DNA of 64,000 nucleotides from Dysosmobacter welbionis (GCF_005121165.3 NZ_CP034413.3:2666001-2730000), one strand, 5' to 3'; shown: positions 8,594 through 16,478, numbered from the stretch's first letter. The notes: generated by a model from the sequence alone, not told the origin. Numbers and translations are program-made.

Positions 8594-9075
8594 GTCAGAT
8601 CCGGGATGCAGTGGTCTCCGCCCTGGCGGCGGAGGGGGTGGCGGCGCTGGACGCCTACCCGGACCAGCGGGCCAGGCGGTATGGCTGCCCGGTGGCAGCG
8701 GTGGCTGTGGAGACCGCAGAGAGCCGGACCGTGGGATTCTGCAATTATCTGGGCGAGGTCTTCGATACCGGGGCCGGCGCACCGCGGGAGCTGTATGGAA
8801 AGCAGCTGGAGGCGGTGATCTCCATAGAGATCCGGGGACAGCGGGCTGCGGACTGTGAACAGGGCTGTGAGACGGCGGCGGAGGTGCTGCTGGGAAGGCT
8901 GCCCGCCGGCATCCGCCCCGGTGAGCTGAACTGGGAAGCCCTGACTTGGGAGCGGGAGACAGGGCTGTTCCTGCGGCGGGGAAGGCTCCGGTGCCGGGCG
9001 TATTTCCTGGCCCGGGCGGAAGAGGGCGACACGGTATTTTTGGACTTTCGATTGAAGGGAGCAGTGACCACTTGA
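8581..9075 (+). CDS. Tail terminator/completion-like protein
   Basis: Protein of 164 residues overlapping the previous gene by 13 bases and placed just before the sheath gene. In Mu- and PBSX-like phages this slot codes the tail terminator (XkdJ-like), a ring that caps the tube and joins it to the head. Seen: a helical start, strands around VAVETAESRTVGFCNYLGEV and LYGKQLEAVISIEIRG, and a positively charged C-terminal strand. Assignment depends mainly on gene order. Confidence 0.5.
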   Translation: MRELSQIRDAVVSALAAEGVAALDAYPDQRARRYGCPVAAVAVETAESRTVGFCNYLGEVFDTGAGAPRELYGKQLEAVISIEIRGQRAADCEQGCETAAEVLLGRLPAGIRPGELNWEALTWERETGLFLRRGRLRCRAYFLARAEEGDTVFLDFRLKGAVTT

Positions 9076-10139
9076 GCGAGACAATGCATGAGCGGCCGGG
9101 GGTGTACTCCAGCTATGACGCGTCAACGGTGGTATCCGCCGGGCGGGCCGCCAAGGTCATTGGCGTGGCGGCCAAGGCGGTGAAGGGCACCGCCGGAGAG
9201 GTGGTGACCCTGACGGGCTATGCCGCGGGCGTGGCGGCCTTCGGCGAGGACGCAGCGGATACGCCGGGGATGAGCACCATCCTGCGGCTGCTGTTTGCCA
9301 ATGGTGCCTCCACTGTGGCGGCGGTCCGGGTGGCGGAGGCCGGCGCGGTGAAGGACTACCAGGACGCCTTCGCGGCCCTGGGCGGGGAGGAGGCCCGGAT
9401 TCTGGTGTGCGACAGCGCCGAGGAGACGGTGCAGCAGGCGCTGCGGACTGCGGTGGAGGATGCCTCTGCCGCCCGGATGGAGCGGATCGCCGTGGTGGGC
9501 GGCGACGGTGAGTCGGCAGCGGAGCTGGTGACCCACGCGGCGGCGCTAAACAGCGAGCGAATGGTGCTGGTGGGGCCCGATGCCCTGGACAGCGGCGGGA
9601 AGACGCTGCCCGGCGTGTTCGCCGCAGCGGCCCTGGCAGGGGTCATCGCCTCCGGACGGGACCCGGGAGTGCCGCTCAACGGGGCGGAGATCCGGGGGCT
9701 GGGGGGCCTGGGCACCGCATACACCGACAATGACATCGACCTGCTGGTGCGGGGCGGCGTGACGCCCCTGGAGAGCACGGCGGGCACAGTATCCCCGGTG
9801 CGGGGGATCACCACCCGGACCACAACCGGCGGTGCAGCGGACACCACTTGGCGGGAGCTGACCACCATCCTGATCGTGGACGATGTGATCCCGGCAGTAC
9901 GGCAGGCCCTGCGCAGCAAGTTCGCCCGGGCCAAAAACACGGCCCAAAGCCGCAGCGCCATCCGCTCTCAGGTGATTGTGGAGCTGGAGAAGAAGGTGGC
10001 CGAGGAGATCATCGACAGCTATGGCGAGGTGACGGTGACGGCCTCGGAGGATGACCCCACCGTGTGTCTGGTGGAGTTCAGCTTCGCGGTGGCCCATGGG
10101 CTGAACCAGATCTATCTGACGGTCCACATCACGGTGTAA
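9072..10139 (+). CDS. Contractile tail sheath protein (XkdK type)
   Basis: Contractile sheath subunit, 355 residues. Seen: N-terminal ERPGVYSSYDAS segment that interlocks subunits in known sheaths, the variable middle, TAYTDNDIDLLVRGGVTPLE and the conserved C-terminal block with RGITTRTT, IVDDVIPAVRQALRSKF and the final VEFSFAVAHGLNQIYLTVHITV strands that bind the tube. TTG at 9072 is favoured because AAGGGAG lies ten bases upstream; ATG at 9084 is the alternative. This makes the particle a myovirus-type contractile machine. Confidence 0.92.
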   Translation: MSETMHERPGVYSSYDASTVVSAGRAAKVIGVAAKAVKGTAGEVVTLTGYAAGVAAFGEDAADTPGMSTILRLLFANGASTVAAVRVAEAGAVKDYQDAFAALGGEEARILVCDSAEETVQQALRTAVEDASAARMERIAVVGGDGESAAELVTHAAALNSERMVLVGPDALDSGGKTLPGVFAAAALAGVIASGRDPGVPLNGAEIRGLGGLGTAYTDNDIDLLVRGGVTPLESTAGTVSPVRGITTRTTTGGAADTTWRELTTILIVDDVIPAVRQALRSKFARAKNTAQSRSAIRSQVIVELEKKVAEEIIDSYGEVTVTASEDDPTVCLVEFSFAVAHGLNQIYLTVHITV

Positions 10140-10151
10140 GGAGGAGACGGT

Positions 10152-10541
10152 ATGGAAGCAACGGGATTTCCCACCAGCGCGGACATCTATCTGGAGCTGG
10201 ATGGGAGAAAGATCGCGGTGGTGCAGGGCTACACCGCCCGGGCCAGCAAATCCAGCCAGAGCGTAGAGGCGTTCGGCGAGAGCGAGCCGGTGGCCACCAT
10301 CGAGGGTCAGCGGAAGTACACCCTGGAGCTGACACGGCTGTACGCCACTGAGGACGCGGTGACGGACGGCATCAATTTCTATGACCTGCGGGATTTCTCC
10401 CTGGTGATCTGCAAGCCGGACCGGAAGGTCATTTACAGCAGCTGCCAGTGGAGCGCCATTCAGGAAGAGGGCCAGCTGAATGCCATGGTGGCAGAGAAGG
10501 TGACCGTGGTGGCCTCCAAGCGGATCGAGACCACGGCATGA
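10152..10541 (+). CDS. Tail tube protein (XkdM type)
   Basis: Inner tube subunit, 129 residues, behind a GGAGGAG site. Seen: TSADIYLELDGRKIAVVQGY start and the SSQSVEAFGES turn typical of XkdM-like tube proteins, then alternating beta strands ending in LNAMVAEKVTVVASKRIE. Length fits the family (about 140). Sheath plus tube in this order is diagnostic of a contractile tail. It is followed by an ATGA coupling to the chaperone-like gene. Confidence 0.9.
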   Translation: MEATGFPTSADIYLELDGRKIAVVQGYTARASKSSQSVEAFGESEPVATIEGQRKYTLELTRLYATEDAVTDGINFYDLRDFSLVICKPDRKVIYSSCQWSAIQEEGQLNAMVAEKVTVVASKRIETTA

Positions 10542-10849
10542 TGGAGGAACTGGACGAGCTGCGGCCGCCCACGGCCTGGCGGCTGCTGGAGATCTGGCGG
10601 GGGACCCGGGAGCTGGCAGAGGAGCCCCTGGAACGCGCCCTGCTGTGCAACGCCCAGGTGCTGGCAGAGAGCTGCCTGCGCCAGGGGAAGCCGGTGTTCC
10701 CCGACGGCGCGGCGGTCCTGGTCGGGCTGACCGCCGGGGAGATGGAAACACTGCTGCGCCGTCTGGCGGGGGAGGAACCCTCCCCCGCTCCGGCGGCGGT
10801 GAACCGGGACTTTGATCAGGGGCGGTTCCAGGCGTTGAAGGAGGGCTGA
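10538..10849 (+). CDS. Tail assembly chaperone-like protein (XkdN position)
   Basis: Protein of 103 residues starting in the ATGA overlap with the tube gene. It is helical with acidic stretches, and sits exactly where XkdN-like chaperones lie, between tube and tape measure. In relatives this chaperone coats the tape measure during tail assembly and often has a frameshifted longer form. Here the stop at 10849 is one base before the next start, and no long downstream frame exists for a fusion. Function is from position only. Confidence 0.55.
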   Translation: MMEELDELRPPTAWRLLEIWRGTRELAEEPLERALLCNAQVLAESCLRQGKPVFPDGAAVLVGLTAGEMETLLRRLAGEEPSPAPAAVNRDFDQGRFQALKEG

Positions 10850-10850
10850 G

Positions 10851-11405
10851 ATGGAATACATCCGGGAGATGCTGCTGCGGCAGCGGACCGCCCTGGGGCG
10901 GCTGATGCTGGGCGGCGGAAGCGCGGAAGAGCCGGAGACCGCAGCCGCCTCTCCAGCCACGGAGAGAACGTCTCCGGCAGCGCCTGCCCCATGGGAGACG
11001 GACGGGACGGCGTCTGGGACCGGCGGATGGGAGATTCGTGGGAACAGCTTCGCGGGCGCTGGGGCCGACAGGCAGACTGGCCCCACTTCGGCGGGGGAGA
11101 CGCTGCGGCTGGTCCTGGCCCGGAAGCGTGCAGAATGGCAGTATACGGCCGCCTTCGGACCGGCTGGCACCGGAGAGACCGCCGATTCTGCCGGGAGGCG
11201 GAATCCCATGACGGAGGATGGCGGTCTGTCTGATGGAGGCGGGGCAACAATGCCCGGCGGAGGCGAAGCGGAGGAGACGTTCTATTTTCTGCCGGGACGC
11301 CGGGACTCCGGCGCGGCAGGAATGATGGAGAGCGCCAGGGCGCTGTCCCGCACGGTGCAGCGGGACGCCCGCCGGTATGACGGCGGATTCCCGCTGTATG
11401 ACTGA
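10851..11405 (+). CDS. 184-residue low-complexity protein in the tape-measure slot
   Basis: Unrecognised protein. It lies between the chaperone-like gene and the LysM baseplate gene, where relatives carry a tape measure of many hundred residues. Seen: a short helix at the N-terminus (residues 1-20), a long Gly/Ala/Thr/Pro/Glu-rich disordered stretch (about 23-150) and a C-terminal helix (ESARALSRTVQRDARRYDGG). No membrane or coiled-coil core typical of tape measures is seen. It may be a residual or miniature ruler, or an unrelated linker protein. The surrounding frames show no better gene. Confidence 0.6.
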   Translation: MEYIREMLLRQRTALGRLMLGGGSAEEPETAAASPATERTSPAAPAPWETDGTASGTGGWEIRGNSFAGAGADRQTGPTSAGETLRLVLARKRAEWQYTAAFGPAGTGETADSAGRRNPMTEDGGLSDGGGATMPGGGEAEETFYFLPGRRDSGAAGMMESARALSRTVQRDARRYDGGFPLYD

Positions 11406-11417
11406 GGAGGTGAGAAT

Positions 11418-11996
11418 TTGCTGCTGAAACCCATGCGCTATAAGGACTACACCTGGCCTCACAACCCGGAGAGCTGCGCGGTGGAGTACCGGCGGCAGAT
11501 AGCAGCCCACAAGATCCCCCTGGGGGGCTGGTACCTGCAGGATCTGGGGCGGACATACCGCATTTTCCGGGGAGAGGGTACCTTTGCAGGGGAGCGGGCC
11601 TACGAGGAGTTCCAGACGCTGGCGGAGGTCTTTGACCAGACCGGGCCGGGGCTGCTGGTGCACCCGGTTTGGCGGACGGTCAGCGCCTATTTCGTGACCC
11701 TGGAGCTGATGGAGGAGCCGCTGCCGGACTATGTGCGCTACCGCTTTTCCTTCTGGGAGGACAGCACGGCCTCCGGCGGGCTGGTGGAAGTGCCCGTAGA
11801 AGGGGAGCCAGAGGGCGGAACGGACCCGGAGATTCCCGCCGGAGGCTGGGGTGCCGTCCATACAGTGCGGAAAGGAGAAACCCTGTGGGGGATCGCCTGG
11901 CGGTACGGCGTGGCGCTGACCGCCCTGATCGCAGCCAATCCCCAGATCAAGAACCCCAACTTGATCTACCCGGGGGATCAGGTGAGGATACCATGA
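11418..11996 (+). CDS. LysM-domain baseplate/tail protein (XkdP type)
   Basis: Protein of 192 residues, starting at TTG 11418 behind GAGGAGGTGAG. Seen: an N-terminal domain of about 110 residues and a C-terminal LysM repeat from residue 148, with the VRKGETLWGIAWRYG start and IYPGDQVRIP end. In PBSX-like tails XkdP links tube and hub and its LysM fold contacts other tail proteins or peptidoglycan. It overlaps the hub gene (ATGA). The domain assignment is clear; the exact place in the baseplate is from gene order. Confidence 0.88.
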   Translation: MLLKPMRYKDYTWPHNPESCAVEYRRQIAAHKIPLGGWYLQDLGRTYRIFRGEGTFAGERAYEEFQTLAEVFDQTGPGLLVHPVWRTVSAYFVTLELMEEPLPDYVRYRFSFWEDSTASGGLVEVPVEGEPEGGTDPEIPAGGWGAVHTVRKGETLWGIAWRYGVALTALIAANPQIKNPNLIYPGDQVRIP

Positions 11997-12943
11997 GAGG
12001 ACGGATCATCACCAGCGACCACCGGATTTTTGAGCTGCCGGTGCTGCTGCGCTGGAATATCACCTACACCGGCGGCGTGCCCTGCGACAGCTATGAGGTC
12101 ACCTGCGTGTACGACAGGACCATGGCGGAGCTGCTGCATCTGGCGGCGGGTTTCCTGGCGCTGGACGAGAACGGCGGGGTGCTGCTGCGGGGCATCGTGG
12201 ACGAGTACGAGGTGAAGCTGACGGCGGCGGGACTGGCGGTGACCATCTGCGGCCGGGGATACGCCGCCCGGCTGCTGGACAATGAGTCCCGGCCGGTGAC
12301 GTACCAGGGAGCCACGCTGGCCGAGATCGTCCGGTGCCATGCGGCGCCCTACGGCATTTCCAGCGCGGAGATCGCGCCGGTGTCGGCGGACTCTGTTTAC
12401 ACCGTGGCCGCCGGCACCAGTCAGTGGAAGGCGTTGGAGGGTTTCTGCCGGACCTATGGGGGCTTTTCGCCCCGCTTCCGGCGGGACGGGCTGCTGGTGG
12501 CGGCGCCGGAGCGGGACGACGGGCGGCGGATCGTCATCGACGGGACCAGCCCGATCCTCTCCTGCACCCTGCGGGAGGACCACTACGGTGTGCTGACGGA
12601 GGTGCTGGTCATCGACAAGACCCGGAACGTGTCCTACAGCGTGCAGAACCGGGACATGCTGGACCGGGGCGGCCAGTGCCGCCGGGTGGTCTACACCCCG
12701 GGGCAGAGCACCTGGGCTGCCATGCGGTATACCGGGGAGTATCAGATCCGGCGGTCCCGGGAGGAGGAACTGACCATTGAGCTGGGGCTAGCCGGGTGTT
12801 TCCCGGCGTTTCCCGGGGACACGGTCCGGCTGGAACTGGAGGCCATGGGCCTCTCCGGCGAGTACCGGGTGGCCGAGGCGGAAAACACGGCCTCCCCGGA
12901 GACGGGAGAGGTCTGTACATTGATACTGAGGGAGCGGATATGA
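11993..12943 (+). CDS. Baseplate hub protein (XkdQ/gpD-like)
   Basis: Protein of 316 residues that should form the central hub under the tube. Start ATG 11993 overlaps the previous stop. Seen: N-terminal strands, a middle ICGRGYAARLLDNE block found in XkdQ-like hubs, a segment with TSQWKALEGFCRTYGGFSPR, and C-terminal beta strands rich in Glu/Arg. These features and order (after the LysM protein, before the spike) match the XkdQ family in PBSX-like phages. Confidence 0.82.
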   Translation: MRGRIITSDHRIFELPVLLRWNITYTGGVPCDSYEVTCVYDRTMAELLHLAAGFLALDENGGVLLRGIVDEYEVKLTAAGLAVTICGRGYAARLLDNESRPVTYQGATLAEIVRCHAAPYGISSAEIAPVSADSVYTVAAGTSQWKALEGFCRTYGGFSPRFRRDGLLVAAPERDDGRRIVIDGTSPILSCTLREDHYGVLTEVLVIDKTRNVSYSVQNRDMLDRGGQCRRVVYTPGQSTWAAMRYTGEYQIRRSREEELTIELGLAGCFPAFPGDTVRLELEAMGLSGEYRVAEAENTASPETGEVCTLILRERI

Positions 12944-12944
12944 G

Positions 12945-13336
12945 ATGTGGCTATCGAGACAGATGAAAGCGCCGGCGCCCACGGCGGACGCGGATCTGGG
13001 CATGACCACCATCACCGGAGACAGCGTGGGCGTGGTCACCCGGGGGAGGTACGGGCGCTTCCAGTGTATGGCCCCGGCGGCTATGTGTGGATGCCGGAGA
13101 GCGGCGCTGCGGTACTGGTTATCAAAGGTGGCCCTGGCGGGGAGGAGCAGTGCGTGGCAGGACAGCAGCAGGCTTTGATCCCGGAAGGCATGGGACCGGG
13201 GGAGGTCTATCTCTTCACCCCCGGCGGAAACAGCGTGTACCTGCGCAGCGGCGGCGAGATCGAGCTGCAGGGCAAAGTGCGCATCCAGGGCAGCCTGACG
13301 GTGAACGGGGAGCCCTATGCGCCCTGCGAGAGCTGA
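12945..13336 (+). CDS. Baseplate spike (gpV/XkdR-like), frame broken near 13064
   Basis: Central spike protein that punctures the envelope. The N-terminal part (12945 to about 13064) reads in one frame with DADLGMTTITGDSVGVVT, a typical start for gpV-like spikes. The C-terminal part reads in the -1 frame with YGPGGYVWMPESGAAVLV and a beta-helix-like end with SLTVNGEPYAP. One extra G after CAG at about 13064 would join them smoothly (RFQ-VYGPGG). Neither half alone is a complete spike. I treat it as one gene of about 131 residues with a one-base deletion that is either real or a sequencing error. Confidence 0.75.
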
Positions 13337-13342
13337 GGGGGG

Positions 13343-13699
13343 ATGGAGATGGGACTTTCCCTGCGGAATGGAGATTATGTGCCTGACGGGACCGGTGGCC
13401 TGCGGCGGACCGAGGGCCGGGAGGCCCTGTTGGAGCAGGTTCTCTTCCGCCTGACAGCGCGGCGGGGGACCTTCCCATTCCTGCCGGAGCTGGGGAGCCG
13501 GCTGTGGCAGCTGGGACAGCTGCCCGCCGCCAGACGGCAGAGCGCGGCGGAACAATATGTGGCGGAGGCCCTGGCGGCGGAACCGGGGCTGACGGTGGAG
13601 CAGGTGATTTTGACGGAATCCGGCGGCGGCCGGGCACAGGTGACGGTCGGCCTCACCTGGCAGGGAGAGGCTCTGTCCGTCACCGTGGAGGTATCGTGA
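13343..13699 (+). CDS. Baseplate wedge protein (gp25/XkdS-like)
   Basis: Protein of 118 residues. Seen: LRRTEGREALLEQVLFRLTARRGTFPFLPELGSRLWQL, which matches the gp25/GPW-type wedge start where the LTxxRGxxPFxPxxGS signature anchors the sheath, followed by a helical middle and a last domain of strands (VEQVILTESGGGRAQVTV). Position before baseplate J is standard. It sits seven bases after the spike stop. Confidence 0.85.
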   Translation: MEMGLSLRNGDYVPDGTGGLRRTEGREALLEQVLFRLTARRGTFPFLPELGSRLWQLGQLPAARRQSAAEQYVAEALAAEPGLTVEQVILTESGGGRAQVTVGLTWQGEALSVTVEVS

Positions 13700-13712
13700 G
13701 AGGAGCGGTTGT

Positions 13713-14783
13713 TTGAAAACGACAGAGGAGATCTACCAGACGCTGCTGGCGGCCTTCGCCCAGCGGGCGGGCTTCACACCGGAGGCAGACTGCGATCTGG
13801 CCGTGCGGCTGTACGCTGCGGCAGCGGAGCTGCAGGCCCTGGGCATCCAGAGCGAGTGGGTGCTGGACCAGAGCTTTCCCCAGACGGCCCGGGGCGTGTA
13901 TCTGGACTACCACGCCCAGATGCGTGGCATCGCCCGGACGGCGGCCACGAAGGCGGTGGGAACGCTCCGCTTTTCTGTGGAGCGGGCGCCGTCCACGGCT
14001 CTGAGCATCGCCGCCGGAACGGCCTGCATGACGGAGGGAGAGACCCGGTTCCAAACCACGGCGGAGGCGGTGCTGGCAGCAGGGGAGCTGTCCGTGGATG
14101 CTCCGGCGGAGGCCTTGGAGCCTGGGCGGAGCGGCAATGCCGCCGCGGGGACCATCGTGATCCTCACCGCCTGCCCGGTGGGGATCACCGGATGCACCAA
14201 TCCGGCGCCCTTTACCGGCGGCAGTGACCAGGAGGACGACGCGAGCCTGCGGAGCCGGATTTTGGAGAGCTATCAGCGGCTGCCCAACGGGGCCAACGCG
14301 GCCTGGTACGAGCAGACCGCCATGGGCCATGAGGGCGTGGCGGCAGCCCGGGCAGTGGGCCGGGCCCGGGGGATCGGCACAGTGGATGTATACATCGCCA
14401 CGGCGGCCGGACTGCCGAATGGGACACTGCTGGCGGCGGTCCAGGCGGACCTGCAGGAGCGGCGGGAGATCGCCGTGGACGTGCAGGTCAAGGCCCCGGC
14501 GGCGGTGGAGATGGACGTGTCCGCGGAGCTGGCCGTCCGGGAGGGGGCGGACTTCTCCGCGGTGAAGGCCGCCGCAGAGCAGGCTCTGGCGAGCTTTTTC
14601 AGCGGCCGCAGGTTGGGCGGGCCGGTACTGCTGGCGGAGCTGGGGGACCTGTTGTACCACGTGGAGGGCGTGGAGAACTACCGCCTGCTGGCCCCTGCCG
14701 CCGATCTGGCGGCGGAGGACGGAACGTTGCCCATGCTGGGCCGGGTGACGGTGACGGAAATGGAGGCGGACGACGATGTATGA
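13713..14783 (+). CDS. Baseplate J-like wedge protein (XkdT type)
   Basis: Wedge subunit of the baseplate rim, 356 residues, starting at TTG 13713. Seen: an N-terminal helical region with the QTARGVYLDYHAQMRGI segment (residues about 52-68), Thr/Ala-rich strands, the DDASLRSRILESYQRLPNGANAAWYEQTAM block near 173-202 and a CGxTNP-like GCTNPAPFTGGSD loop, all typical of gpJ/XkdT. It overlaps the next gene by eight bases. Confidence 0.9.
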   Translation: MKTTEEIYQTLLAAFAQRAGFTPEADCDLAVRLYAAAAELQALGIQSEWVLDQSFPQTARGVYLDYHAQMRGIARTAATKAVGTLRFSVERAPSTALSIAAGTACMTEGETRFQTTAEAVLAAGELSVDAPAEALEPGRSGNAAAGTIVILTACPVGITGCTNPAPFTGGSDQEDDASLRSRILESYQRLPNGANAAWYEQTAMGHEGVAAARAVGRARGIGTVDVYIATAAGLPNGTLLAAVQADLQERREIAVDVQVKAPAAVEMDVSAELAVREGADFSAVKAAAEQALASFFSGRRLGGPVLLAELGDLLYHVEGVENYRLLAPAADLAAEDGTLPMLGRVTVTEMEADDDV

Positions 14784-15348
14784 GGCGCACCTGCGCAGCC
14801 TGCTCTCACCGCTGGGAATCTATGACTTGGAAGAGCACTCCGCCAGCGGCGCGGCCGTCTGCGCACTGGGAACAGGGCTGGACACAGTCAGCCGCCGGCT
14901 GGAGGAGATCGAGCGGGAGGCGCTGACTGCCACGGCGGAGGGAGAGGGGCTGGCCCGGCGGGAGGCCCTGTTTGCCCGCCGCCCCGCCGCCGTCACGGCA
15001 GAGGACCGGAGGGCCGCCATCGCGGCCCTTCTGCAGATTGACGGGGACAGCCTGACGCCCGCGGCCATCGACCGGACGATCCGGGGCTGCGGAATCCGCG
15101 CCCGGGCGCTGGAGATGGGCGGGGGACAGCTGCGGGTGATTTTCCCGGAGGTGGCCGGGGAGCCGGAGGACTTCGACCAGATCCGAAAGATCATTCTGGA
15201 CATCCTGCCCTGTCACCTGGAAGTGGAGTTTTACTTCCGCTATCTCACCTGGGCGGAGTGCGAGGCCGCCGGGTACACCTGGGGCCAGGTGGAGGCGGCG
15301 GAATACACCTGGGAGAGTTTCCAGCTGGCGGTACCGCCGGAGCGATAG
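14776..15348 (+). CDS. XkdU/YmfQ-like tail protein (DUF2313 type)
   Basis: Last gene of the structural operon, 190 residues. XkdU/YmfQ proteins close the baseplate wedge next to gpJ and connect to the tail fibre. Seen: LLSPLGIYDLEEHSASGAAV start, helical TVSRRLEEIEREAL and a C-terminal domain with LPCHLEVEFYFRYLTW. In relatives one or more tail-fibre genes follow; here a terminator follows at once. The overlap with the wedge gene keeps the set in one transcription and translation unit. Confidence 0.82.
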   Translation: MYEAHLRSLLSPLGIYDLEEHSASGAAVCALGTGLDTVSRRLEEIEREALTATAEGEGLARREALFARRPAAVTAEDRRAAIAALLQIDGDSLTPAAIDRTIRGCGIRARALEMGGGQLRVIFPEVAGEPEDFDQIRKIILDILPCHLEVEFYFRYLTWAECEAAGYTWGQVEAAEYTWESFQLAVPPER

Positions 15349-15356
15349 CGCAACGA

Positions 15357-15392
15357 AAAAAGGCCGCTGCCCTTACGGGCGGCGGCCTTTCT
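15357..15392 (+). terminator. Terminator closing the phage-like operon
   Basis: An inverted repeat, GGCCGCTGCCC with GGGCGGCGGCC around a TTAC loop (one G-T pair), flanked by A5-6 before and TTT after. It lies nine bases past the last structural gene, so no fibre or lysis gene belongs to the unit. Confidence 0.85.
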
Positions 15393-15496
15393 CTGCGCCG
15401 GAAGAGACTGGGCGGGCTGCTGTCTGAAAACCACATCAAAGCAGAAAAAGACAAATGGTTTTGTGGCGCGGACAATATTTTTTTACACTTCGCAGA

Positions 15497-15525
15497 TTGC
15501 AAATTCTGGGATTTCCCTGTATACT
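15497..15525 (+). promoter_or_regulatory. Sigma-A promoter of the cyclase gene
   Basis: TTGCAA (15497-15502), 17-bp spacer, TATACT (15520-15525). It starts a short leader before the cyclase ATG at 15596. Four bases of the -35 and five of the -10 match consensus. Confidence 0.7.
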
Positions 15526-15534
15526 GCATCTATC

Positions 15535-15567
15535 GAGACGCATACCGCGTTTGGAGACAAGCATACC
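15535..15567 (+). promoter_or_regulatory. Direct repeat, probable operator, in the cyclase leader
   Basis: GAGACGCATACC (15535-15546) is repeated as GAGACAAGCATACC (15554-15567), two helical turns apart and just after the -10. Such spacing is usual for a dimeric regulator. No adjacent regulator gene is seen. Confidence 0.4.
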
Positions 15568-15595
15568 CCGTCACATGAAAAGGAGGAAACACGTT

Positions 15596-16366
15596 ATGGC
15601 GAATTTGACACTGTGGGAGCAGATCAAAGAGTTGAAGTCCCCCAAGTACAAGTGGGTGGACCTGACCCATGAGTTGAGTCCTGAGACGCCCCATTGGTTC
15701 GGCTTCAAGCCCCTGCAGGCGGACCTGCTGTTCGACTATGCGGAGGGCACGCCTGAGGACATGATGGCCCCTATGCGCTGTATCCAGTACAGCGTGGCCA
15801 GCCAGTACGGCACCCACACCGACGTGCCCCGGCACTTCTGGGGCAGCGGCCGGGACATGAGCGCGATCACCGTCCAGGAGCTGATGTATCCCCTGGTGGT
15901 CATCGACAAGTCCGCCGAGTGCGCCGCCAACCCCGACTTCATGCTGACGGTGGACGACCTGAAGGCCTGGGAGGCCCAGTACGGCAGGATCCCCGAGGGA
16001 GCGTTCGTGGCCTTCCGGTCCGACTGGTACAAAAAGCCCAACCTGGACAATCCCGATGAGAACGGCGTGCCCCATTATCCCGGCTGGGACAAGGCGGCCA
16101 TCCAGTGGCTGGTGGAGGAGCGGAACATCGGAGCCATCGGCCACGAGCCGGCGGACACCGATCCCGGCTTCGTCACCACCAAGGAGGGCGCCTATCCCTA
16201 TCCCGGTGAGCAGTACATCCTCCAGGTGGACCGGATCCAGATTGAGGTCATGCGGAATCTGGACCAGGTCCCGCCCGTGGGCAGCCTGATTGTCATCGGC
16301 TTTCCCAAGTTGAAGGACGGCACCGGATTCCCCACTAGATGCTTCGCCATCTGCCCGGTGGACTGA
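15596..16366 (+). CDS. Cyclase/kynurenine-formamidase-like metal hydrolase
   Basis: Metal-dependent amidohydrolase of the cyclase family (PF04199), 256 residues. These enzymes hydrolyse formyl-aryl-amides or cyclic amides such as N-formylkynurenine or isatin. Seen: the defining HxGTHxDxPxH-like motif YGTHTDVPRH with H74, D76 and H80, the VDLTHELSPETPHW start and the ending VGSLIVIGFPKLKDGTGFPTR. Start ATG 15596 has AAAAGGAGG upstream. The substrate cannot be told from sequence. It precedes an AhpD-like protein and an OYE reductase, so a small-ring or aromatic breakdown role is plausible but inferred. Confidence 0.87.
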   Translation: MANLTLWEQIKELKSPKYKWVDLTHELSPETPHWFGFKPLQADLLFDYAEGTPEDMMAPMRCIQYSVASQYGTHTDVPRHFWGSGRDMSAITVQELMYPLVVIDKSAECAANPDFMLTVDDLKAWEAQYGRIPEGAFVAFRSDWYKKPNLDNPDENGVPHYPGWDKAAIQWLVEERNIGAIGHEPADTDPGFVTTKEGAYPYPGEQYILQVDRIQIEVMRNLDQVPPVGSLIVIGFPKLKDGTGFPTRCFAICPVD

Positions 16367-16379
16367 TCCGGACCCAACA

Positions 16380-16413
16380 GGCGCGGCAGAGCTGCACTCT
16401 GCCGCGCCTGCGC
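16380..16413 (+). terminator. Terminator after the cyclase gene
   Basis: Perfect 11-bp inverted repeat (16380-16390 with 16398-16408) with a seven-base loop and a weak T-rich tail. It separates the cyclase from the next operon. Confidence 0.75.
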
Positions 16414-16416
16414 TTC

Positions 16417-16445
16417 TTTACACTCAAACGTTTTTATGCTATCAT
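16417..16445 (+). promoter_or_regulatory. Sigma-A promoter of the AhpD-like/OYE operon
   Basis: TTTACA (16417-16422), 17-bp spacer ending in TGC, TATCAT (16440-16445), an extended -10 arrangement. It lies directly after the preceding terminator and 33 bases before the ATG at 16479. Confidence 0.68.
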
Positions 16446-16478
16446 GAAACCAGCTTATTTTTACAGGAGGATCGCACT

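Noticed and set aside
9546-11861. Minus-strand open frame of 771 codons across sheath and tube genes
   Set aside because: Shadow of the coding strand; no motif and no start signal. It also cannot be the missing tape measure because of strand and composition.
12945-13178. Separate 77-codon gene before the spike
   Set aside because: Its N-terminus is the start of the spike protein and the rest is out of frame; a single base restores one gene.
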